From assembly GCF_009377205.1 (NCBI RefSeq), contig NZ_VJZE01000002.1, positions 1 through 64,000 on the forward strand: a stretch of 64,000 bases of DNA. The letters run 5' to 3'. Shown in pieces: positions 57,366-64,000 of this stretch. The first letter of the stretch is position 1. Every line of letters begins with the position of its first letter. The notes under the pieces are model-generated. The model saw only the letters and a program-made list of their open reading frames with translations. It ran no database searches and was not told the origin of the DNA. This DNA comes from Streptomyces phyllanthi (GTDB taxonomy: Bacteria; Actinomycetota; Actinomycetes; Streptomycetales; Streptomycetaceae). The position numbers were made by a program, and so were the translations under genes.

Positions 57366-57863
57366 ATGGCGACGCCCGCACGGCGCCACCCTCGTGGCGC
57401 ACTTCAGGAACGGCCCGTGGGCTGGGCACGCAACCCCCTGGTCGAGTTCGACGACCTGCTCAACCAGATGAGCGGGCTGCTCGAATCGACGGTGGGCGGC
57501 GCGGCGCCCGTAGTCGCGTGGACCCCGTCCGCGGACGTCACGGAGTCCGATGACGCCTTCCAGGTCGAGCTCGAACTGCCCGGCGTCAAGAGCAACGACG
57601 TCGACATCGAGGCCAGCGGTCATGAGCTGGTGGTCACCGGAGAGATCAAGGAGAAGGAACGCAAGGGTGTCCTGCGCCGCAGCACCCGGCGCACCGGATC
57701 CTTCGAGTACCGGCTGCGGCTGCCCGGAGAGGTGGACACCGACAAGATCACGGCCGACATGAAGGACGGTGTGCTCACCATCACCGTCCCCAAGGCCGAG
57801 GTCGCCAAGCCCCGCCACATCGAGATCAAGGAGAGCGACGAGCGCGGCGAGAGCGGCGGCTGA
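57366..57863 (+). CDS. hsp20: Small heat-shock protein Hsp20
   Basis: The 165-aa product has an N-terminal arm ([20 protein letters not shown]) and the alpha-crystallin domain: [40 protein letters not shown] and [20 protein letters not shown]. It ends with [11 protein letters not shown]. Hsp20 holds unfolded proteins for DnaK/ClpB. AGGAGG precedes the start by ten bases. It ends the chaperone series, followed by a strong terminator. Confidence 0.9.
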   Translation: MATPARRHPRGALQERPVGWARNPLVEFDDLLNQMSGLLESTVGGAAPVVAWTPSADVTESDDAFQVELELPGVKSNDVDIEASGHELVVTGEIKEKERKGVLRRSTRRTGSFEYRLRLPGEVDTDKITADMKDGVLTITVPKAEVAKPRHIEIKESDERGESGG

Positions 57864-57876
57864 CCACCGACCCTTC

Positions 57877-57900
57877 GGTGCCGGACACCTGTCCGGCACC
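57877..57900 (+). terminator. Hairpin terminator after hsp20
   Basis: GGTGCCGGAC and GTCCGGCACC form a perfect 10-bp stem around ACCT, 13 bp after the hsp20 stop. It ends the chaperone gene series. Confidence 0.75.
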
Positions 57901-57901
57901 G

Positions 57902-58023
57902 GAGGCCGAACGCGTCGTCGACCGGCTCGAAGCCGCAGTGCGGGAGGAGGAGCGAGAGGAGGGGGCCAGGACCTGCCCGAGCCGGCCGAGGCCGTCACCG
58001 TCCGGCAGCGCGACGCCATCTCC
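57902..58023 (+). pseudogene. Fragment of an MFS transporter gene (paralogue of the one at 61437)
   Basis: This short segment is clearly related to 62114-62224, part of the MFS gene. It encodes [18 protein letters not shown], then in another frame [16 protein letters not shown], matching [18 protein letters not shown] and LPEPDEAITVRQRDVI. It is a leftover of a duplicated transporter gene, shifted and isolated. The rest of 57901-58143 contains no gene. Confidence 0.75.
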
Positions 58024-58143
58024 AGGAGACCAGTTCGCCCAAATGCAGCCGTAGCCGACCGTCGGACCGCGAGCACCACGCCTCCCCCAGGCCATGACTT
58101 CAAAACGACCATCAACCGGCCGTCACGCCGCAGAGGAGTGATC

Positions 58144-60162
58144 ATGCAGGAGCGTTTGTTCCGTGATCGCAGAGATGCCGGACAGGTCCTGGCCGGCCTT
58201 CTGGAGCACCACCGGGGCGCGCCGGGGCTGATCGTCCTGGCACTGCCGCGCGGCGGTGTGCCAGTGGCCTATGAGGTCGCGGCGGAGCTGGGCGCGCCGC
58301 TCGATGTCTTCCTGGTCCGCAAGCTGGGGGTTCCCGGCCAGGAGGAGGTCGCGATGGGGGCGATCGCCGACGGCGGGGTGCTGGTCCTCAACGACGATGT
58401 CATCAGGGGCATGGGCCTCCTGCCGGTGACGGTGCGAGCCGCCGTCGAACGGGAGGGCCGCGAGCTGCTCCGGCGCGAGGATGCCTACCGCGAGGGCCGG
58501 CCCGCGCCCGAACTGGCCGGCCGTACGGTGATCCTCGTCGACGACGGCCTCGCGACGGGCGCCAGCATGCGGGCCGCCATCCACGCCCTGCGCCGTCATC
58601 GCCCAACCCGGGTCGTCGTTGCGGTCCCGGCCGCGCCCGAGGCGACCTGCCAGGAGTTGTCCGACATGGTCGACGAGGTGGTGTGCGCCACCACCCCGTC
58701 GCCGTTCTTCGCAGTCGGCGCCTCCTACTGGGACTTCGCCCAGACCACCGACGAGGAGGTGCGGGACCTGCTGCGCGTCGCGTCGAGGCATCCGGCCGCG
58801 CCGGGCGCGCAGCCGCGGGGAGACGTGGCGGTGATCCGGGCCGAGGCCGCCCCGACCGAGGACGGGGTGCCCTCGGACGAGCTGCTGTTCGACCTCGTCG
58901 GCGATGCCCACTACGTGCTGATCGGTGAAGCGTCGCACGGCACCCACGAGTTCTACGCCGCCCGTGCGCGCATGACCCGGCGGCTCATCGAGGAGAGGGG
59001 CTTCTGCGCGGTCGCCGCCGAGGCGGACTGGCCCGATGCCTACCGCGTCAACCGCTACGTCCGCGGCCGGAGCGAGGACGCCACCGCCGAGGAGTCCCTG
59101 CGCGGGTTCCGGCGCTTCCCGACCTGGATGTGGCGGAACGCCGCCGTGCTCGACTTCGCCGGCTGGCTGCGGCAGCACAACGAACGGTACGGGCGCGACG
59201 ACGAGCGGGCCAAGGCCGGCTTCTACGGACTCGACCTCTACAGCCTGTACCGGTCGGTCGAGGAGGTCATCACCTATCTGGATCGCGTCGACCCGGACGC
59301 GGCGGCCCGCGCCCGCGAACGCTACTCCTGCTTCGACCACTACCAGGGAGGGGAGGACGATGCGCAGTCCTGGGGGTTCGAGGCCGCCTTCGGCGCGGGC
59401 GAGACCTGTGAGCAGGAGGTCGTTGACCAACTGGTCGACCTCCAGCGGCACGCGAGCGACTACGCGCGCCGCGACGGGCTCCTCGCCGAGGACGAACTGT
59501 TCTACGCACACCAGAACGCGCTCCTGGTGCGCAACGCCGCAGAGTACTACCGCACCATGTTCGGCGGCCAGGTGTCCTCCTGGAACCTGCGCGACCGCCA
59601 CATGACCGAGACTCTGGAGGCGCTGAGCGAGCACCTGAGCCGGCAGCGGGGCACCCCGGCGAAGGTCGTGGTGTGGGAGCACAACTCCCACATCGGTGAC
59701 GCGCGGGTCACCGAGGCGGCGTCCCGGGGCGAGGTCAACGTCGGCCGGCTGGTACGGGAGGCCCACCCGCACGACTGCCGCCTGCTGGGCTTCACCACGT
59801 ACACCGGCACGGTGACCGCCGCGGACGACTGGGGCGGCCCCGCCGAACGCAAGCGGGTACGGCCGGCCCTCGCCGACAGCGTCGAGGAGCTGTTCCACGA
59901 GGTCGGGGAGAAGGAGTTCCTGCTCGCCTTCGACCATGCGCCCCGCACCGCGGCAGCACTCCGGACGGCGCGCCTGGAACGGGCGATCGGCGTCATCTAC
60001 CGCCCGCACACCGAGCGGGCCAGCCACTACTTCCGTGCCCGGATGGCGGACCAGTTCGACGCCGTGATCCACATCGACGAGACCCGGGCGCTGGAGCCAC
60101 TGGAGCGTACCGCCCGGTGGACGGAGGGCGAAGTGCCCGAAACCTACCCGGCCGGGGTGTGA
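58144..60162 (+). CDS. Phosphoribosyltransferase - erythromycin esterase fusion
   Basis: In this 672-aa product, residues 1-205 are a type I phosphoribosyltransferase ([18 protein letters not shown], then the PRPP loop [18 protein letters not shown]). Residues 225-650 are an erythromycin-esterase-like domain with [18 protein letters not shown] and [14 protein letters not shown], the conserved E/H catalytic blocks. This combination occurs in actinobacterial stress loci. The physiological substrate is unknown. The ATG follows GAGGAG by six bases. Confidence 0.9.
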   Translation: MQERLFRDRRDAGQVLAGLLEHHRGAPGLIVLALPRGGVPVAYEVAAELGAPLDVFLVRKLGVPGQEEVAMGAIADGGVLVLNDDVIRGMGLLPVTVRAAVEREGRELLRREDAYREGRPAPELAGRTVILVDDGLATGASMRAAIHALRRHRPTRVVVAVPAAPEATCQELSDMVDEVVCATTPSPFFAVGASYWDFAQTTDEEVRDLLRVASRHPAAPGAQPRGDVAVIRAEAAPTEDGVPSDELLFDLVGDAHYVLIGEASHGTHEFYAARARMTRRLIEERGFCAVAAEADWPDAYRVNRYVRGRSEDATAEESLRGFRRFPTWMWRNAAVLDFAGWLRQHNERYGRDDERAKAGFYGLDLYSLYRSVEEVITYLDRVDPDAAARARERYSCFDHYQGGEDDAQSWGFEAAFGAGETCEQEVVDQLVDLQRHASDYARRDGLLAEDELFYAHQNALLVRNAAEYYRTMFGGQVSSWNLRDRHMTETLEALSEHLSRQRGTPAKVVVWEHNSHIGDARVTEAASRGEVNVGRLVREAHPHDCRLLGFTTYTGTVTAADDWGGPAERKRVRPALADSVEELFHEVGEKEFLLAFDHAPRTAAALRTARLERAIGVIYRPHTERASHYFRARMADQFDAVIHIDETRALEPLERTARWTEGEVPETYPAGV

Positions 60163-60197
60163 CCCGACGTCGTAGGACTGGACTGGAGGAGGTCGCT

Positions 60198-60851
60198 GTG
60201 GACGCGGTCATGGAAAGCGTGCGGGTAACCGCCGCGGGTGTCGTGCTCGACGCGGACGTGGTGGTGCCCTCGAGGGCGCAGGGCGTGGTGCTCTTCGCAC
60301 ACGGCAGCGGCAGCAGCCGCAGCAGCCCACGGAACCGATACGTCGCCGGTGAATTGCAGACCGTCGGCGTCGGCACCATGCTGGCCGACCTGCTGACCCG
60401 GCAGGAGGAACGCCTCGACACCCTGACGGGTGAGTACCGTTTCGACATCGGGCTCCTCTCGGCGCGGGTGATGGAACTCGCCGACTGGCTCCGGGAGTAC
60501 GAGCCCACCATGGACCTCGGCATCGGGCTCTTCGGAGCCAGCACGGGCGCGGCAGCCGCGCTCGTCGCGGCCTCGGTGCGGCCCGACTCAGTACGCGCGG
60601 TGGTCTCCCGGGGCGGCCGCCCGGACATGGCCGACAGGTTTCTCGACTCGGTCCGCCAGCCCACGCTGCTGATCGTCGGGAAGCTGGACCGGGAGGTCGT
60701 CGAACTCAACCGCGAAGCGATGAAGCGGATCCCCGGCGAGACCCGGCTCGAACTGGTACCGCATGCAACGCACCTGTTCGGGGAGCCGGGCGCCCTGGAA
60801 CAGGTGGCGCGCCTGGCACGCGAGTGGTTCCACCGCCACCTCCCGGACTGA
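60198..60851 (+). CDS. Alpha/beta hydrolase (dienelactone-hydrolase-like)
   Basis: The 217-aa product has VVLFAHGSGSSRSSPRN (oxyanion region), the nucleophile elbow GLFGASTGAAAALVAA (G-x-S-x-G), an Asp region IVGKLDREV and the C-terminal His in LVPHATHLFGEPG. This is a complete hydrolase fold often paired with phosphoribosyltransferases in actinobacteria. The GTG at 60198 has GGAGGAGG upstream. It lies 35 bp after the fusion gene. Confidence 0.82.
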   Translation: MDAVMESVRVTAAGVVLDADVVVPSRAQGVVLFAHGSGSSRSSPRNRYVAGELQTVGVGTMLADLLTRQEERLDTLTGEYRFDIGLLSARVMELADWLREYEPTMDLGIGLFGASTGAAAALVAASVRPDSVRAVVSRGGRPDMADRFLDSVRQPTLLIVGKLDREVVELNREAMKRIPGETRLELVPHATHLFGEPGALEQVARLAREWFHRHLPD

Positions 60852-61051
60852 CCGGCAACTCGTCTTCAACCAGGCCGGCCGACGTCACAGACGGCCATGC
60901 ACTGGGGCGGCCCGCACGGCGGGGCTGCCCTGGCGCTTCCTTAAGAAATCGAGGTGAGGCCATGTATGGCACCCCCCTTCATGCCCGGCGCCGCAGGCCG
61001 TGGCCGCCACGCGGCGTGCGCCCTCGTCGCAGCGTGGCGCTGTGCAGTGTG

Positions 61052-61348
61052 TCAATGCGACCGGCGCTCCGCGCCGGCCCCCGCTTCGGACTTCTGCTCC
61101 CGTTTGCGCTCCCGGCGCATCCGCAGGGCGCGCATGAGACGCAACGGGAAGAGACCGACGAGCGGTGCCCGGCGTCCCAGGTCCTCGCGGTCCTCGCGGT
61201 CCAGGGCGCGCGCGTAGCGATCCGCGTCCTCAGCCGTCGGATACCGCTTGGAGCCCCCGGCGCCGCAGCCACGGACGCAGTGCCAGCGCATCGTGTCGCC
61301 GTCGCTGAGAAAGCGAAAGCGATGCCCGAGAAGACGGCAGCTCAACAC
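61052..61348 (-). CDS. Small conserved actinobacterial protein
   Basis: The 98-aa product contains LSCRLLGHRFRFLSDGDTMR, WHCVRGCGAGGSKRYPTAED and ADRYARALDREDREDLGRRA. This Cys-His and acidic pattern resembles a recurring small Streptomyces protein of unknown function. The C-terminus is basic and helical. The start is uncertain: GTG at 61348 or TTG at 61345. It is on the strand opposite its neighbours. Confidence 0.6.
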   Translation of the reverse strand: MLSCRLLGHRFRFLSDGDTMRWHCVRGCGAGGSKRYPTAEDADRYARALDREDREDLGRRAPLVGLFPLRLMRALRMRRERKREQKSEAGAGAERRSH

Positions 61349-61436
61349 AGGGACCCACTCTATGCGGAGCGGGGCGTTCCAGCCTGTTCGCTCGTATGTC
61401 CTTCGATGTGCCGATGTGAGGGACGGGAGGAACGCC

Positions 61437-63317
61437 GTGACCACCACGCATGAACTGGGCACCGTCACCACGAAGGTCCCGGCGCGCCTCGACCGGCTGC
61501 CGTGGTCCCGCTTCCACTGGCGGATCGTGATCGGTCTCGGGACCGTCTGGATTCTCGACGGCCTGGAAGTGACGATCGTCGGTGCGATCGCCTCCCGGAT
61601 GACCGAGCCGGGCAGCGGCATCTCAGTCACCAGCGCCGACATCGGCACGGCCGCCGCGATCTATGTGGCGGGTGCCTGCTTCGGCGCCCTGCTCTTCGGT
61701 CGGCTCACGGACCGCTACGGCCGCAAGAAGCTGTTCATGCTGACGCTGGCCCTCTACGTCCTCGCCACGGTCGCGACCGCGTTCGCCCAGGAGGCCTGGT
61801 ACCTCTTCCTCTTCCGGTTCCTGACCGGTATGGGCATCGGCGGTGAGTACGCCGCGATCAACTCGGCCATCGACGAGCTGATCCCGGCCCGCAACCGCGG
61901 CCAGGTGGACCTGGCCATCAACGGCAGTTACTGGGTCGGCGCCGCGATCGGCAGTCTGGGCGCCGTGCTGCTCCTCAACGAGGACCTCCTCGCGGCGGAC
62001 CTCGGCTGGCGGCTGGCCTTCGGTCTCGGCGGCATCCTCGGGCTGGGCATCATGCTGGTGCGCCGGCATGTCCCGGAGAGCCCACGCTGGCTGTTCATCC
62101 ACGGGCGGGAGGAGGAAGCCGAACGCGTCGTGGACCGGATCGAGGCCGAAGTGCGGGAGGAGACCGGTCGGCAGCTGCCGGAGCCCGATGAGGCCATCAC
62201 CGTCCGGCAGCGGGACGTCATCCCCTTCACCGAGATCGCACGGGTCGCCATCAAGCGGTACCCGCGCCGCGCGATCCTCGGCCTGGCGCTCTTCATCGGA
62301 CAGGCGTTCCTCTACAACGCGATCGTCTTCGACCTGGGAACGATTCTGAGCGGGTTCTTCGGTGTGAACTCGGGCTCGGTCCCGTACTTCATGGCCGTCT
62401 TCGCGATCGCCAACTTCCTCGGACCACTCCTCCTCGGCCGGCTGTTCGACACCGTCGGCCGGATACCGATGATCGCGGGCACCTACATCGGCTCGGCCGT
62501 CGTCGCCGTCATACTCGCGATCCTGCTGATCAACGGCTCGCTCACGGCGTGGTGGTTCTTCCTGCTGGTCGCGGTGACCTTCTTCGTGGCCTCCGCGGGA
62601 GCGAGCTCGGCCTATCTGACGGTCAGTGAGGTCTTCCCCATGGAGACCCGCGCGCTGTCCATCTCGCTCTTCTTCGCGGTCGGCACGGCCATCGGCGGTA
62701 TCACCGGCCCGCTGCTCTTCGGCCACTTCATCCACAGCGGTGACGCCGAACTCGTCGCTCTCGGCTTCATCATCGGAGCGGCGGCCATGGCCCTCGGCGG
62801 CCTGGCCGAGGTGTTCTTCGGCGTCCGGGCGGAGCAGCAGTCGCTGGAGAACATCGCCCTGCCCCTCACCGCCGAGGAGGCCGAGGCGGACTGGCGCAAC
62901 GAGCCCTCCCCGCAGGCGCTGCGCGAGCGCGGCCTGCCGGAGGAGGTGCGGCGCGCGGAACACGAGCGGAACCTGCGGGTCGCCGACCGCACCGCCCGGC
63001 GCCAGGCACGCGAGCGCGCAGGCGCCAACCGCTACCGGCCGGGCACCGGACGTTCGTTCTACTCGCCGGGCATGGTCGGCACGGCCGACGCGTCGAGCCG
63101 GACGGCGGCCATGGCGGACCGGCGTCTCGACGAGGAGATCGAGCAGGTCTCCCAGGCCCTCGCGGAGCGCGGCCCGACCAGCCGCAGTGAGCTCCAACAA
63201 ACCGTCAGCGGCCGAAGGTGGGGCCCCGGGCGCTTCCGCCGGGCACTGCGCGAAGCGGTCAGGGAGGCGCGCGCCACGTACCTGGGCCAGGACACCTACG
63301 GTCCTCCGGACCGGTGA
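61437..63317 (+). CDS. MFS transporter (sugar-porter-like) with long cytosolic C-terminal tail
   Basis: In this 626-aa product, residues 25-450 form twelve helices with MFS loop motifs (FGRLTDRYGRKKLFM, MGIGGEYAAINSAIDELIPA, VPESPRWLFIHGREEEAERV, GRLFDTVGRIPMI). Residues 450-626 are an unusual soluble tail with charged helices, ending in a winged-helix-like segment (DEEIEQVSQALAERGPTSRS, then RWGPGRFRRALREAVREA). GGGAGG precedes the GTG start. The substrate is unknown. A gene fragment from a paralogue lies at 57902. Confidence 0.85.
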   Translation: MTTTHELGTVTTKVPARLDRLPWSRFHWRIVIGLGTVWILDGLEVTIVGAIASRMTEPGSGISVTSADIGTAAAIYVAGACFGALLFGRLTDRYGRKKLFMLTLALYVLATVATAFAQEAWYLFLFRFLTGMGIGGEYAAINSAIDELIPARNRGQVDLAINGSYWVGAAIGSLGAVLLLNEDLLAADLGWRLAFGLGGILGLGIMLVRRHVPESPRWLFIHGREEEAERVVDRIEAEVREETGRQLPEPDEAITVRQRDVIPFTEIARVAIKRYPRRAILGLALFIGQAFLYNAIVFDLGTILSGFFGVNSGSVPYFMAVFAIANFLGPLLLGRLFDTVGRIPMIAGTYIGSAVVAVILAILLINGSLTAWWFFLLVAVTFFVASAGASSAYLTVSEVFPMETRALSISLFFAVGTAIGGITGPLLFGHFIHSGDAELVALGFIIGAAAMALGGLAEVFFGVRAEQQSLENIALPLTAEEAEADWRNEPSPQALRERGLPEEVRRAEHERNLRVADRTARRQARERAGANRYRPGTGRSFYSPGMVGTADASSRTAAMADRRLDEEIEQVSQALAERGPTSRSELQQTVSGRRWGPGRFRRALREAVREARATYLGQDTYGPPDR

Positions 63318-63544
63318 GCCGGACCCGGCGGCACACGGTGCACCGCGCCCCGGCCAGTGTCCCCGGCCTCCACGGTTCACCCGGAAACCCGTCCCGGCGG
63401 GCGGGGGCGCTGCGGTCCCCGCCCGCCGGGACCACCCACAACCAGCACAGCGGCGGCAGCGACCACAGGGGCCCGGCTTCCATCCCCCTGGGCGGTTCCA
63501 CGAGTCCCATGCCGTGCTGCCGCGGACAGCGGAAGGACACCAAC

Positions 63545-63973
63545 ATGGTCGAGACAGGCTTTTCCTCGTTCGACACCATGGTCGACAAGGCCAACCGACT
63601 CCTGAAGGAGATCGAACAGGTCTTCGGCTGGCCCAAGGAGCGCCGGAACCAGTCGTACGCCGCCCTGCGCGGGGTGCTGCACGCCCTGCGGGACCGGCTG
63701 TCCGTTGACGAGACCGCGCAGTTCGGCGCGCAGCTTCCGACGCTGATACGCGGCATCTACTACGACGGCTGGAAGCCCGCGGGAACCCCCGTCAAGATGC
63801 ACCGTGAGGAGTTCTTCGCGCGCGTACGGACGGAGTTCCCCTACGCGGTCGAGGGGGGCACTGAGGAGCTGGTCCACAAGGTCCTCGACGTATTGAAGGA
63901 CCACGTCAGCGAAGGTGAGTGGGGCGACCTGAAGGCCCGTATGCCGAAGTCGCTGGCGGCAGTCCTGCCGTAA
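63545..63973 (+). CDS. DUF2267 protein
   Basis: The 142-aa product is mostly helical, with SSFDTMVDKANRLLKEIEQV, RRNQSYAALRGVLHALRDRL, QLPTLIRGIYYDGWKPAGTP and EELVHKVLDVLKDHVSEGEW. These are the duplicated helical units of DUF2267. Such genes are common in actinobacterial stress clusters. Function is unknown. AAGGA precedes the ATG by 7 bases. Confidence 0.88.
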   Translation: MVETGFSSFDTMVDKANRLLKEIEQVFGWPKERRNQSYAALRGVLHALRDRLSVDETAQFGAQLPTLIRGIYYDGWKPAGTPVKMHREEFFARVRTEFPYAVEGGTEELVHKVLDVLKDHVSEGEWGDLKARMPKSLAAVLP

Positions 63974-64000
63974 CCGCGCCGACGGGTAACGATCCCGTGC

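Noticed and set aside
57769-58143. In-frame extension upstream of the phosphoribosyltransferase-esterase start
   Set aside because: The stretch overlaps hsp20, the terminator and the MFS fragment; the ATG at 58144 has its own ribosome-binding site.

Overview
The window is high-GC DNA with actinobacterial codon usage, GTG/TTG starts and 1-4 base overlaps between genes. It carries WhiB, DUF317, DUF4913, DUF2637, DUF6112 and HxlR/XRE proteins, which together point to Streptomyces or a close relative. No rRNA, tRNA, CRISPR array or integrase gene was recognised.

Positions 1-37.8 kb look like a conjugative or integrative element. At the left edge a minus-strand transfer operon encodes a TrbL/VirB6-like membrane protein (running off the window), a membrane-anchored protein, a DUF6112 protein and a secreted cell-wall hydrolase. 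From 4.2 to 18.7 kb runs a long plus-strand series of tightly packed accessory genes: a DNA methyltransferase, DUF4913, a RelE/ParE-like protein, a DUF3631-type domain, GNAT, XRE, five related small helical proteins, tandem HxlR, an MFS/HAD pair and DUF317 proteins. From 18.9 to 25.4 kb the minus strand holds a polymorphic toxin (Tox-REase-5-like) with a putative immunity gene, several unrecognised and frameshifted genes, and IS scars. A 3.8 kb composite-transposon-like unit (25.5-29.3 kb) has inverted IS ends and a 5-bp flanking direct repeat; its cargo is a six-repeat lectin-like protein fused to a metzincin protease. From 29.4 to 36.0 kb a minus-strand mobilisation/replication operon encodes a DnaD-like initiator, a DnaC-like loader, a long WhiB protein, a DUF2637 protein, a small protein, MobC and relaxase. 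A shared regulatory cassette lies upstream of both the transfer operon (3.73-3.85 kb) and the replication/mobilisation operon (36.27-36.38 kb), which suggests one regulator controls both.

Positions 36.9-45.6 kb are a junction zone. They hold an XRE regulator, then a divergent ImmA/IrrE metallopeptidase, MAB_1171c-type membrane protein and amidohydrolase group, then a PPOX-type oxidoreductase. After these come degraded genes: a phosphotransferase remnant, a coiled-coil/winged-helix gene broken by a 40-bp tandem duplication, and an IS5-type transposase split by a group II intron with its own reverse transcriptase.

Positions 45.7-64 kb look like a chromosomal stress island. A PucR-type regulator is divergent from a stress protein followed by an accessory chaperone series: dnaK, grpE, cbpA-type dnaJ, cbpM, clpB, zinc-ribbon thioredoxin, UBP zinc finger, a cNMP-binding/thioredoxin-reductase-like fusion and hsp20. 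Beyond a terminator lie a phosphoribosyltransferase-erythromycin esterase fusion, an alpha/beta hydrolase, a small conserved protein, an MFS transporter with a long cytosolic tail and a DUF2267 protein.
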